Assembly (NCBI GenBank): GCA_947034885.2
Contig: OX344751.2
Location: 14,880,001 to 14,944,000, forward strand
DNA: 64,000 bases
Reading direction: 5' to 3'
Source: Thuidium tamariscinum
Lineage: Eukaryota; Streptophyta; Bryopsida; Hypnales; Thuidiaceae
Shown here: positions 1 to 11,700 of the stretch, piece after piece
Layout of the letters: every line of letters begins with the position of its first letter
Numbering within the stretch: the stretch's first letter is position 1
Position numbers and translations under genes: made by a program
The notes under the pieces: generated by a model
Seen by the model: only the letters and a program-made list of their open reading frames with translations
Told to the model about the DNA's origin: nothing
The model's database searches: none

Positions 1-323
1 ATTTTTCCAATTGTAATATTGTTTTTTATTGCTTGTCTACCACTCAAATTATTCCCACATTTAAAAAAAGTAGTATCATGCTATACTAGTCATTTTATTA
101 ATTTATCTATAATGAGGTATTTCACCTTATGTCTTTAAGTTAGAAGGTTTATTGTTTCTAATTACACGTTAGACAAGAATAAACTAACTTTTAGTGTATA
201 TAATTGATTAGTGTCCAAAGATTTTCTATTAGGCTTGTAACATATATAAGGTGGATACCTTTGAATGCATACCATCTTCATTTAGTATATATCTCTAAAA
301 ATCAAGGTTGACACCATCTTCAC
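1..323. other. AT-rich sequence, nothing recognised
   Basis: No coding frame, RNA gene or clear repeat is visible. It forms the left flank of the first TTAA-bordered element. Confidence 0.5.
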
Positions 324-327
324 TTAA

Positions 328-1264
328 TCGCCTAAGCTCCAAATGGATCAAAAAGCATCTTTGTTTTTCAAGTCTTGTAAAGTTAAATGTCAATAAGATA
401 TGAAAATCTCAACCATACAATCTTATAGTGTGCATGTTGTAGATGATGTGGATCAAATTTGGAGTCATTTGGCTGCATAGATTGCAAGATTATAATGTTT
501 TAGTCTTGAAAAAGATGTTGAAATTTTCCTAAAAACACATGTGGAGGTGAAACCTCAATCCTAAACCTACTCAAATGAACAAACTTTAAACTACAAAGTG
601 ATTTGAAAACAAAATACAAATACATTGGTGAAAAGAAATTTCATTCAAATGCTTTGAAATAATTGCAAAATGACTTTAAAATGTAAAAAACACATCTATG
701 ATTGCACCTCCTTCTACTAAAATGCTTCTGAGTCACTCATAACTTCTTGGATTGATATGAAGTCTTAGCCGCAAACTAGACTACAATGCACAACTTTTCC
801 AACAAAAATGATTAGAAACAAACATTGTATTAGGAAGAAAGAAGCCGCCGAAATTCATTGTAAACAAAAAATGTTTGGCTTTTGAACTTTGAATTTCTCC
901 CTAACATTCAAAACAACTTGGATTTCCACGAAATTTGATCACAATAACTAGACTTCTAGAAGAACATAACCCAACAAATTTTATTGAAAAAAAACATTGG
1001 ATGAAGGATATACAAGCCCCCAAAGTTGCAGCCATCAACTATAGTTTAGTGAACTCAAAATGAACCTGTGAACTTCGATTGGTTCCAAAAATATTTTTAC
1101 TTCTTGGATTGATCTGAAAATTTTACCAAACAAACTAGACTTGAATGCACAACTTTTCCAATAAGTTTGATTGAATTTGAACATTGGATGAAAAAGTTAA
1201 AGCAATTTGAATTAGACTGCCAAACTATGTGAGGATACTTTTTGTCCCTTTAGGTGATGAAGGG
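328..1264. mobile_element. TTAA-flanked nonautonomous DNA element, subfamily B copy 1
   Basis: The body aligns by eye along most of its length with 20758-21712. Both contain the same block about a bound, accumulating series of 'cacaacttttccaac' and 'gaacattggatga' phrases. TTAA lies at 324-327 and 1265-1268. The right terminus read inward is CCCTTCATCACC. The left terminus, TCGCCTAAGC, is degenerate but lines up with the left end of copy 2. No transposase frame is present, so it would depend on an enzyme supplied elsewhere. The four-base border and C-rich ends suggest a piggyBac-like type. This is an older copy than subfamily A. Confidence 0.6.
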
Positions 1265-1617
1265 TTAATCACACCTCCTTCAAAAAACAAAATTCTATAA
1301 AGTGAGAGAAGTTGGTGAGAGGAATTAAAGAAGGATCAATGGATTTCCATTGTGCATGAAGGTGTGACCCCCCTTTTTGTTGTTTGGAGTAGGGAGTATC
1401 AAGTCTTGGAGAATGCATTACCTGTATAGTTGAATGGGAGTACTACAAGCCATGTGCAACCAACCAAAATAAAAAATTCTTCAAGAACATTTCTTTACTT
1501 CCAAAGGAGAAGAATCGCCACTTAGAATTCTCAAAGAATTGGAGCTCCACATGCCATGAACAACCAACAAAAAAAAATGCAAGGTGTGCATTCTCCAAGA
1601 ATTGCAATTGAGGTGAA

Positions 1618-1795
1618 GGAATTAGTGACTATCCATACGGTACATCTCCAAAACCAATCATGTGTCAGTGGAAGAAACAATTGTAGAACCAAACTTTGTT
1701 CCTTCAGGAATTAGTGACTACCCGTAAGGTACATCTCCAAAACCAATCATGTGTCAGTGGAAGAAACAATTGTAGAACCAAACTTTGTTCCTTCA
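1618..1795. repeat. Two-copy 89-bp tandem duplication
   Basis: The unit starting 'ggaattagtgacta' occurs at 1618 and again at 1707, nearly identical over its length. The second copy runs on into a remnant of the TA-flanked MITE family. High identity suggests a recent local duplication. Confidence 0.8.
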
Positions 1796-1955
1796 TAACT
1801 TTTGCATAGGATATCCAAATCTCACGTTCTTTGGTGCGTTGGAACCTCCTTTCACTTACCAACCTGAAAATCAATGAATATCTCATCAGTCTACTAGTAA
1901 TAGTAACGAGGCACAGTACCAGAGAGTGGCGGATTTGGGGGAACCCACCTTAAGC
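1720..1955. mobile_element. Remnant of the TA-flanked AGGTGG MITE
   Basis: The order of blocks matches the complete copy at 19282-19554: 'ccaaaaccaatcatg', 'aacttttgcata', 'atccaaat', 'ttctttggtg', then the terminal 'acccacctta'. The left terminus is degraded. An open frame on the minus strand across it is an accident of the repeat. Confidence 0.6.
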
Positions 1956-2903
1956 GAATTTCAGGTATCGGTGGCCCGGCCTGGGTACTCTCAACATCCC
2001 CGAGAACTCGTGATCCACGGTAACCCATGATTAGCTAAGCCTAGCTTTCCCAGCTATCTGCAGTTGGTTCTGGCTGCACGAAACTCCAAACTAGTTCAAA
2101 ACGAGGGTAATTCGATCTCATCATACAACAATACCGTATTTTAGTTTCAGGCAGACCCTGGCTAAGCACTAAGTTAAGTTTTGTACTGTACCGCACTGCA
2201 CTGACTGGAGGGGAAGGGAGGGAAGGGGAGGGGAGGGGAGGGGAGGGGAGGGAAGGGGAGGGAAGGGTTGCAGCGCAGATCATCGACGACTCAGTGGAGT
2301 GGCTGCCTGCGGCCTGCCTGCCTGCAAGTGAAGCAAGTCTGCACCTGAAGGCCGCTCTTCTGGATGCTTCAGCAAAATCATTGGAAACTTCAACATCCCC
2401 GCCCTGACAAAGGCATGCTTGATATTCTGCCTGTCCTGTGTCAGCCCTGAAGCTCCAACCAGCCCTGATCGACGCCTGGAGCTGATGGAACTTATATCCC
2501 TTAATTAATTAAGCTAACGCACTGGGCTTCAGAGCTCAGACACGGCAGCACTGCAGCAGCTTTGGTGCAGACAGACCATCAACGGCACCCAGAAATGTGG
2601 GAGGTCATTTGGGTGCCGTGCGCTCGGTCACTGCGTGGCTCCGGCCTTTTCTTCTGTCTGATCGAGCTGCTGGCATGGTCAGTGGTTTCATTGGGATTGC
2701 ACGCCGCTCGAGGGGAGAGGAAAGTGGACAGGAAAGGAAGCCTTTCGAGGGAGGGGAAGGGCCGAGGAGGGATCCACTTGCATTGCGGAACTGGGGGGGG
2801 GGCGACGGAGGTGCACATGGCATGATGGGGTCGGTCGGTCGGGTCGGGTCGGCTGGGGTGCCAAAAATGAAGGAGGGGCTTGAATTTAGGTTGAGGAACT
2901 AGC
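1956..2903. other. GC-richer island without a recognised gene
   Basis: Base composition jumps relative to the flanks. Overlapping short frames occur in several phases around 2560-2900, but none shows a recognisable domain, and the overlaps follow from GC content. The stretch could hold an unannotated exon or promoter; nothing in it decides this. Confidence 0.35.
2204..2268. repeat. GGGGA-type purine minisatellite
   Basis: Repeated GGGGA and GGGAA units form an almost pure purine strand. The many runs of three or four G make it a candidate for G-quadruplex or triplex formation. The 80-residue Pro/Ser/Leu frame antisense to it is a by-product of the repeat. Confidence 0.85.
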
Positions 2904-4854
2904 TTAACCCCTAAGCATCTAGACTAATCTCTAGAATTGCTGATTTGGGAAAAATCATTATAAAGCACTACTTGGAAGAATATTTTGGAATTGAGTTGCA
3001 AATGAAAATTGCAGAGTTTGAGTTTTAGATTATATCCATACAATTAGATGCACCAATGCTATCACAAATATTTTTCTATAAATTTTGAAAGGGGAAATTC
3101 TAAATTCCTTCTAAATTGAATTACAAGCAAAAATATTGTCATTTTCTGAGTAAATTTAGTTGGAATGAATTTGAAAAAAGGTTCTCTTGATATGGTGATT
3201 TTTTGAAATTTTTGTGTTATTTGATTCTTTGACCTTGTTTTTGTGACTCCAAGTTAGAACTACAATCAATGCAAGTCAACCACTTGACATATTCCCACAT
3301 TTGTAGTTTTAGAAAAATATGTACTCTAATAGCACCAAATCCAACCCTTGGATAAGACAACAACTTCCAAAAGCATCTCAAAAAATTAGGATAACTTTCA
3401 TCTAAGCTGTAATGAGAAAAAAAATTGGTTTTCAATTTGTACATCATCCAGGTATTGGACATTGGAGCATTTTGGGGTTTAAGGGAGTTTGCTCTTGAAG
3501 TGACCATTCAAGAATGGATTTGCCTTTCCAGGGAAGCTAAATATATTCCTTTCAAAAAAAAATTGTAGGAACAAAAATGGAATTGGCTTTGAATCCAAAT
3601 TGTATCATATTTTTTTGGACCTTTGTAGAATTAGTTATGAATTTTTGAAGTTGGAATGTAGTGGTCACCAAAAGTGCCTAGCTCTTGAAATGTACATTAT
3701 TAGTACATTGAAAAAAGTAAAATATTTTCATGTGTCATGATTGCTTTTAGAACATAGGTGCTTTTAGAACAAATTAATGTAAGCTAGAGCATGCCAACTA
3801 GGCTTAGAAAGTAGATGAACCTCTTAAGACATCATCCAATTTGTAAGGCAAGTTGGTATTAGGGCTTGAAAATAAGTTCATTTTGCAAGCTATGCTAATG
3901 TGTGGCTTGAAAATAGCTTGCTTCAATTGGTTGGAGGATCTTTTTCCTAGGAAGGACTTTAGAAGGTAGGACATGCTTACAATTCAAAAAACCCATGGAA
4001 AAGGAACTCAACCTATATTATGTAGCATTGACTTTCATTGAAAATACTTTATTCAAATTGAAAAATTCAAATTCAAATTCAAAAACTCTGGCTCAAAAGG
4101 ACAATCTACCAATCGATCTCAACAACTCTAACCTTACAGGTTATGAGCAATAAAAACAAGGTTTGAAAACTTGTATTTAAAGAGCGGACAGATAATTTAC
4201 TCCTCAAAAATGTAAATTAATTTTGATAATGGAAAGAATTGATGATACATTAGACGATCAAAACACTTGATGTCAAGACTCCAACAGTGAAAGGTGCCAC
4301 AAATTTCAACCACACCCTTCTTGTTAAGGGTAATCACACTTTCTTCACTACTCCATTTTTTGAAGAATGGGGGCATGGAACTTATGAATTGGCTTTCCAT
4401 AGGCTATAAAGAGCAAATTATTCTTTCAAAGGTGAGTAATGGACATTGTGAAGCATTCTTCAAACAATTATATTATGTTCCACTTTTGCCTCTCTTCTCT
4501 TGGTTGGTTCTTTCTACTCTGTTGCTCCCTCCCCCTTGCTCGTTGGTACCTTCCACTACACCTTTGCTGCTTTTGCGTGACTTTCGGTCTTTGTAGCCTC
4601 CATTTGCAATTCATGTGCAAAGGGTATTACACCTTCTTCATGAATCCATAATCCCCATTGACTCATCTTTTTTCTCATTCTTAGGAGAATTTCTGCACAG
4701 TGGATGCAGCCACTTGACTTACAATGTGGCGAAAAGAGGCAGCCGGCCTGGTTTCCAATTTCCATAACCCCCCACCTCATCAAAAAATTGTGAACCATCA
4801 GATTTGAAATTTAAAAAATCTCACCTATCCCTAAGGAAAATCAGCAGCCGTTGA
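2904..4854. other. AT-rich sequence with repeat fragments
   Basis: It opens with an orphan terminus, TTAACCCCTAAGCATC (2904-2919), closely matching the left end of the 238-bp element at 28258. Around 3560-3730 there is sequence resembling one arm of the foldback element found at 23570-24280. No gene is recognisable; short frames at 3217-3507 and 4294-4596 have no domain character. Confidence 0.4.
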
Positions 4855-4861
4855 TACATGT

Positions 4862-5035
4862 ACTAAATACAAATACAAATACGGATACAAATACTGGATA
4901 TGAAATACGTGGTATATCTGTGTGATATAGATATGGGTATAAATATTGAATACGGATACGGGTATGTGTACATGTACGGGTATGAATACTGAATGCGGAT
5001 ACGGAATACTGGTACGTGTACAGGATATGAGATAT
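4862..5035. repeat. Degenerate ~6-bp tandem array, ATACGG-like
   Basis: The stretch is a drifting series of 'atacgg', 'atacaa', 'atatgg' and 'gtacgg' hexamers. It explains the two overlapping Tyr/His/Ile-rich minus-strand frames. Short pieces of the same pattern occur near 38930-38955 and 40553-40600. Confidence 0.75.
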
Positions 5036-5049
5036 CCCATATGGATTGT

Positions 5050-6126
5050 AAGAAGGCCCACCTCTCAAAATTATAAGAGGGGGTGAGGTGGGGGTCAGAT
5101 TTAGAAGTTTCTGAAATTTAAAAATTTAATACTTAACATTTAAATCAGATTGGGAGGGGAGGGGTCTCAAAATAATTAAAATTTTAAATTTTTTTACTTT
5201 TTGAGCTCATTGTGACACAGTTTGTCACAATGACAATGAGCTCAAAAGAGGCAGTTACTGCCTCAGCACAACAAATGGTACTTACATCCATTGCTGAAAG
5301 TCTTCTTGAATGTCGGTGCACTATAAAGTACAAAATTGTGAGCATGGTTTATAATTGATGACTTCATGTGTTCATTAAATTTTTCACCACATCAGGCCTT
5401 ATTACCTACCTCTGTGAAGTGACACAACTTTTTGTCGATCAGCTTTTACACGGTACAAACCTTGTTGTCCATCTCCATCTCCATAAAACTTTGCCCCTCT
5501 CACCCTTTGCAGAATACAAAGTTCGCTGTCTGTCACCCTCTTCAAAATTTTGTCAATTAACCTCAGCACAGCTATTGTCCTCTCACTTTCTACGAAGTAC
5601 AAATCTGCTGTGTATGACTGACCCTCTTGTATTTTACACCTACCTGAAGTCCTTTGGCGCTTGCTTTCGTAGCTCTCAGCCTTTACACAGCGTTAGCTCG
5701 TGTGTCATGTAAGGCTGGAATGCGAGCCAAATTAAAAAAAGGTGCATAGGAAGCAGAGATCCTGTAACAGATTTCAAGTCACAAGCGGAGATTCCAATAA
5801 AGTGGGGGCAAATGACAAGGAGACAGAAAGTTGGCAAATACACAATTTGAGGAAGAGAATTTTACTCATTTTTGCAAATTTGTGGATTAAATGAGACTTC
5901 AGCATGTACAGATTGCGGGACGGATTGTTTTTAAAGAATGAGCAGAACAAAAAGTATCGCCTACCAAAATTGCATTGCCTAATTACATCCTCGTTGATAC
6001 TACCTCACCATAATGTTACAGAGGCCTGTTACAGAGGCCTGTTACCGGCGGCCTGAGTTATGTGGAGAAAATAGTGGTGACCAGGATTCAATATTGGGTT
6101 TCATCCCCCGTAGTTTCGGCTAATCA
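5050..6126. other. Region 3' of the isopentenyltransferase gene
   Basis: A plus-strand frame of 114 codons at 5368-5712 has no recognisable domain. A short direct duplication of 'gttacagaggcct' lies at about 6015-6042. The 3' untranslated region of the minus-strand gene should end here, but I see no convincing AATAAA signal. Confidence 0.35.
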
Positions 6127-9100
6127 TCATCTAATTACATTCCATTGAAATCTCCGATCTCCTTGAGTCCGCTTCACCCATTTCAAAACGGAAGCGACCG
6201 CTGCTGAGTTAGTGAAAATCCTGCATGACACAAGCCTTGTTAGAAAACTGACTAATCTTTTAACAGATTGAAAAACAAAAATTCAACTTACGTAACAACT
6301 GCTTCACGAGTTACAAGTTCGGCCAAAATTTGTACCTATTTTTAACCTCGTAGTATTTCAGTATCTTGCCCTCTTTGTAGCTGGCGCATTTGCGAGCATC
6401 GCTTCCGCTCAATTCAGAGGGATAATCTGGGCGACGCCAATATTCTTTCCTCAGAGCTTCCAAAATCTTTTCCTGCACATTATCACGCGGAAAAGTGGCT
6501 TGAACTATGTTCTGAACTTTACGTAGTACTTGATCTGAACTTTTCACAGTACTCGACCTGACCTTTTACCCAGTAACGGATCTGAGCTTTGAACAGTACT
6601 CGCTTTGAACTTTACACAGTACTCGACAGACTTCAATAATTCCAATGATGGTTGTGGGCGCACTTGAGCATATCGTGATCTTCCATATCGACAAGTCAGA
6701 GGTTTCAAACTTACCGTAGGCTGAGAAGCGTCAATCCAGTGGAATTGCTTTACATCGCCATGTTGTTCGCTCCGAAACCATGCGAGTTGTTTTTTCACCA
6801 GGCTTCTGCTAAAGCAAAAACAGACCATTAATTTACGATTGCAAAAGCTGTATACGTAAACAAGGAAAACGTAATCCAGGATGTGCCAACCGATCTAAGA
6901 TCGCACCGTGAAACATGTTGAAAATCTGACAGAAAAGCCAAGAACTTCTCCTCAGTTGTATGCCCTCCAGCTTCTCGACATTCCACCAGAAATTCCATTG
7001 CCTGACATAAAAATATCCACCACTTGTGAGTAACGTTAATTTACCCTTCGTGGATCGCTGCTGTCAAGTCTAATTCCAGCAATAAGGAAGAAACATGCCC
7101 ACCAACTACACAACAGGGTACATCTGACATATGACGAATTCACCATGACCACAATTAAATTAACAGTAGTATCGCCTGCAACTTACTTCCTGGTAGCCGA
7201 TTCCACGAGATGCGGAACTGGTATCAGGCTTTAACCCGAGATCTAGGAGCCAAGATGCCTCTACCAGCAAACCCTTTCGTAGATCTGCAAACATTTCGAA
7301 TTCTATCATTTTTCAAACCAAATAATCGGCATTTTCATGAAAATATAGTAGCCACATGGCCCAGACCAGCCCTGCAGAATATGCTGGCAGAAACTGCAAC
7401 GTACAACTAATTGCATCGCCATACCTGCAAGCATCTGTTCGCAACGGTAGTCTATCCAATGATACAGTTCTGCCCGGTGCTGGTACAAAAAGTAGCACTG
7501 AAAATCATAGTCGTAGTCCCACTCGGACCCGTCCATGTGATCTAGCGTGTAGTTAAAGGGCTTGGGAAACGCTCCCCGAGGCTGACCAGAAACCTGCAGC
7601 AGCAGCACCACTCCAAACTCAGCCCTGTGTCAAACTTTCCGTCTCACTTTTAACTGCCTAACCAGTTCAACCAGACGACCATTCCTCATACCAGGGTAGA
7701 ACTGATCAACTTAACCTCTTTGAAAAGACCAAGAATTCAGAGTAATAAAATGAACCAATGCAAATGCTGCAGAAAAATATACAAAATCGAAAAACAGAAA
7801 GTCCCCTACTTACGAACCTCAAAAGTGGTAAGAAAAACATGAGACTCCACTTGGTCTTTTAGGGGCATGCACTTGTGGGTGAAAACAAGGAATTGTGAGA
7901 GGAGGCGTTTTGCGTTGTGACAAACCGTGATGACTTCGAGAGCTCGATGAAGGTGATACCAATCGTTGGGAGACAAGTTGCTCGCTGTTGTAGGATCCCC
8001 CGCTTGCGCGAGCTTGTGCACAGCAGTGTCCCAGCCGTCGGGGAGACTGGCCAAGCGCCGAATCTCGTTGTCGATGGCGGCGTTCACTTCAGGAGTGGCT
8101 TTGGGCGCTCCAGCTTTTCCATTCATGTACCTGAAAATGGGTCGATCATTACGTTAGGAAATTGTGGCAAAGCATTGAAGCTCCCCAAACGCAACTGTCC
8201 ACAAATTCCTGAAGGAATGCTTGCGCGCCCTCGCACCGGTGAATGCTTGAGCTGGTAGGCGATGGTGTCCATACCAGCGCAGGTAAGTGCATGTGCCTCC
8301 CACGACGATGGGCACGCGCTTGCGCGCTAGCACCAGCTCCGTCGCCGCTCGGGCGTCCTTGAAAAATCGGCTCGCTGAGTACTCTGTCCCTAGCAAATCA
8401 GAATCGGTAAGCGATCGAAGCAGCGGAACCACAAAGTGCTTGAGCAAATTTATATACCAGTCTTTCCACATCTTTAAAGAATGCACCTCCAATTTCTACA
8501 AACTTAAAGAATGCGCTTACAATTTGGACAAATTTCTACAGGCTTAAAGAAATTTGTAAGTTACAACTGGCAGGCATCGGTCACTAACCTTCTGTGGGAT
8601 AAACCATGTCAAGGAGGTGATGCGGAACGCCCTGCACACAGTGATAACAAAAATTTCAAAAATAGACTGAGCAAAGATTTGAAGACAATCGTACTTCGGA
8701 CGGTCGATCTTCCCATTAACCTTGACAAGAATTCAAACCGAAGAAGCGCAGCAAAGGTACAGCACGAAAATGAAACCGATCGCGAACCCACCTCTCGCTC
8801 CTTGTCCGGCGTTTTGGCACTTCCGACGTCCATGCCTTGATACACCTGCAGTTCAAAAATTGTTCACTTCAGGGGCTAACTCAAAGCCTGCAACCCCTCG
8901 ACCTTCTACAGTGGCGCACAAAATGGAGTTCCAACCAGGAAATTCTCTTCGGCGGGAAAGAACGAGTTGCTTCTACCAAGCAGATTGATTCAATTGCTGG
9001 TGTGCTCGGGTGGACGGTGATGAAAGACAACAGAAAAGGAATTGTGAAACACGCATTCGTTCAAGATCGCGGAAGCCCGCGTCCAACAGAGTGATTGTCG

Positions 9101-9668
9101 TGACATTCTTGAAAAGGACATCAAACTTGCAAACACAGAGTGGCGGACGACCTAGCTTCGACATCCACATTGTGTGATTGCTCGAGCAGTAGTGAGCTCG
9201 AAATTGGACGACGCACAAACAGAGGAAGTAGGAAGTGGACTCCAAGTCGAGAGTGGCGAAGGTTGCGAGTTATAAAGAACTGACTGATCAGCAGGAACCC
9301 CTGTTCTGAGGCATTGAGAAAACAAGAATTTCTATGGGACGCAACAGAAAGATCGAAAATGAGAGGACCAGCAGGCTAGGGACCTGTATGGAATCGGCAC
9401 TGATGATCTCGCCCCTGAGCTGCTTGGCCAAGGCTATCGCGATTCTCGACTTGCCGACGGCCGTCGGCCCTGCAATTACCACCACGCGCCCTTTCTGCGT
9501 GCCCACGCCCGTGACCTTTCGGTCCGCATTGTCCAATCTCCCAGGAGCGAATTCCAAGCACCCCATGTTGTTGTGGTGGTGGTTCTTCTTCTTCGTCGTC
9601 GTCTCGCCGCCTTCTGTGAACGTCCTCGCCTGCCTGCCACCATCGCCCACTGCAACTTTTGCCACCAT
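6127..9668 (-). CDS. IPT9: tRNA dimethylallyltransferase, plant IPT9 type (11 coding exons)
   Basis: The enzyme transfers the isopentenyl group of DMAPP to N6 of A37 in tRNAs, the tRNA route to cis-zeatin. Coding exons (minus strand): 9384-9668, 8792-8845, 8589-8631, 8275-8389, 7926-8130, 7425-7593, 7187-7284, 6907-7001, 6715-6805, 6336-6511, 6127-6220. All introns are GT-AG, phases agree across every junction, and the product is 474 residues. Motifs: P-loop GPTAVGKS (67-74), SADSIQ (90-95), MDVGSAK (about 100-106), VPHHL (115-119), VVGGT (156-160), NDWYHLHRALE (221-231), ending in a KWVKRTQ tail. The C-terminal zinc finger of the cytosolic IPT2/MOD5 type is absent, and the length is close to the ~470 residues I recall for Arabidopsis IPT9. 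I chose ATG 9668 for its CACCATGG context and the resulting length; an in-frame ATG at 9830 would add 54 residues. Odd points: Cys161 where GGTGLYL-type enzymes have Gly, and a Lys/His/Asn-rich N-terminus. No disabling change is visible. Confidence 0.9.
6511..6630. repeat. ~23-bp tandem repeat in intron 9 of the isopentenyltransferase gene
   Basis: About five units of 23-24 bp share 'ctgaactttacacagtactcga' in degenerate form. On the gene strand most units end in a CAG preceded by pyrimidines or T, so the array offers several acceptor-like sites just before exon 10. The acceptor giving the correct phase and homology is the last one, with exon 10 starting at 6511. Confidence 0.75.
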
Positions 9669-11700
9669 GGTGAGTCGCACCAGCTGCTGCTTCTTCTTCT
9701 GCCGCAGTCGCACCTGTAGCTCCATCCGCCGAAAGTCCTTGCATTGTGGCTGCTGGCCCCCATTCCCCCGTCCCACCACCAATTCCCCGCCTCGACTGGA
9801 CCAGCAAGGACATGCTTTCTGAGTCCACATGTAGCTCCCCTCGCTCGCCCTCGCCGCAAGATCACCAAGAAAATGATCCCCCAAAGATCAAACGCACTCG
9901 CAAACCCAAACCCAAACCCCCAAAATATCTCAGAAAACTCAGAAATCAATCCAATCGATCCCCAATGATGCTCCCCGTCCACAGCCCGTCTGAATCCCAC
10001 CCAAAAAGGAGGCGCTAGCTCATTACACCAAGCACGAGATCAGCAGCGACCAACTGGGAGGCAATGAAGGAGAGTCTGCACTGGATCACACTCCCGAAAG
10101 AGTCTCTCATCCCAAAGAGATCAGCACTGTCTTGCTCACGCACTCCCTCACTCGCTCAGAAAAAAACATGCGGTGTGTAAGTTTGGTTCCCAGTGCGCGC
10201 AGCTTCTGTGCGGCCAAAGAAGAATAATCAGCAGGCCAGGGAATGAATGGAGGAATGAAGTAATGAATGAGGAGGGAATGAGTGGCAGGAAGCTCCAGGT
10301 CTCCTCCAGCCTGCTATGACTGCGCAGACCTGCCCTGCCCTGCACGAGCAGAAGACTGCTAATCAATCAACAGTCGTAACTTAGCAGTAGTCCTTCGTCT
10401 TCTTCTTCGTCCAAGTACGATGGCATTGGCAATTAATGGACGAGCAAGGAAGGCTGGGGCAAGTGAAGGAGGAACCAATCAAATAAGCTACGAAGCTAAT
10501 AAGGAGGCGCGTGCTCTTCCTCTGCACTGGCAGGCCAACGAAGTGGGAGTTCGCGGCCTGAGAAGCCGCGGTTTGTCCTGTTGTGCAGTGGAAGCTGAGA
10601 GGAGGCTGAAGCCCAGCAGTGAACCCAGGAGTGAGGAGGCGCTAGAAGGAGGCGGGTCCCGTTGGCTTTCATTCCAAAGCGGCTGACTGGCTGCAAGGGC
10701 GGACTTAAGCTATCATATTGGGTGCGGCAGTCGAGGCCCCGAAAGCTGCTACTGCTGCAGCAGCTGCTGGTGCAGCGGAATCGCTAGACTGATGACATGA
10801 GCCTCGAATGTGTGCGTTGGCAAGCATTGGAAGCCTACTTACTCGTCGTCGTCATCTCCCCACCACCCCCACCCCACCCCACCCCACCCCCAAGTCCCCA
10901 ACGCCACGCCAGGCTCACACTGGCGTCCTTGTTCCCAGGATTTCCAGGGACTTGAGGGATTTCAGGGACTGAAGTCACTGAACTCCAGGGACTTGAGGGA
11001 CTCCTTCCTCCTGTCCAAGACTGTCTGAGCTAAGATAGGAGGCCAGCAACCATAGCGGCAGGAGTACTAATAAGTTATCATAGCACCGTCCTCCGCCGCA
11101 ATGGAAACGGACCGTCTCTTCGCCTCCCTGGCTGTCCTGCCTGCTTGCCTGTTGGAGTGCCTGCCTCCCTGCCTGTTTACCTGCCTGCCCGTCCGCGATT
11201 GATCCCTGTTGCCGTGCCTCCACTGCGACTCTGCAAGCGAGCGAAGGAGGCCACGCCAGTCCAGTCCAGTCCAGGAGGGTGGGGCCTAGATTTGCTCCTC
11301 CTACGTTACTGCCCCGTTATTTAAAGTTCCTCGTAACGAAGTGTAGTGTGGGAGTGGGCGACTGGGTTGGTGTGGCGCTGGGGGCGTTGGGGGCGTTGGG
11401 CGGTCCTACCGTCTGTTCAGTTCCTGTGTTCCTGTGTCGCGGCGTGACCAGCGTTGTCCTATGTTTCTGTGCTCCTTATCTCATGGGCCGGGTACGCCCC
11501 CCCGCACTCATGCGCTGTTGCACTGGCACTTGCGGCAGCGTCCCACCCTGATTTCTGGAGAAGTGCAATAGCCGGGACTCCGGGGAGGGAGTGTCCTTCC
11601 TTGCTGCTCATGAGGAGAGAAAGAGAGTGAGAGAGGAAAACAAAACTCCGATTCAAGGCCGTCAGTATGTTTCAAATTCTTTTTCAAATTAATCATTTAA
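9669..11700. other. GC-richer 5' region of the isopentenyltransferase gene
   Basis: This presumably holds the 5' untranslated region and promoter of the minus-strand gene. The gene-strand frame stays open upstream to 9830, the alternative start. There are C-rich CCCCA repeats at about 10860-10892 and a degenerate CTGCCTGC array at about 11130-11195. Plus-strand frames at 10420-10686 and 11279-11551 have no recognisable domain. I cannot place a transcription start. Confidence 0.4.
10858..10892. repeat. CCCCA-rich simple repeat
   Basis: Short runs of CCCCACCCCA units form a C-rich strand opposite a G-rich one. It lies about 1.2 kb upstream of the preferred start codon of the isopentenyltransferase gene. 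Confidence 0.7.

Noticed and set aside
2041-2283. 80-codon Pro/Ser/Leu frame on the minus strand
   Set aside because: It is the translation of the GGGGA minisatellite; composition follows the repeat.
4831-5068. Two overlapping Tyr/His/Ile-rich minus-strand frames
   Set aside because: Both are read from the ATACGG hexamer array.
9334-9822. 162-codon plus-strand frame opposite exon 1 of the isopentenyltransferase
   Set aside because: It is the antisense shadow of the P-loop exon, which has clear family motifs, phase and a donor site.
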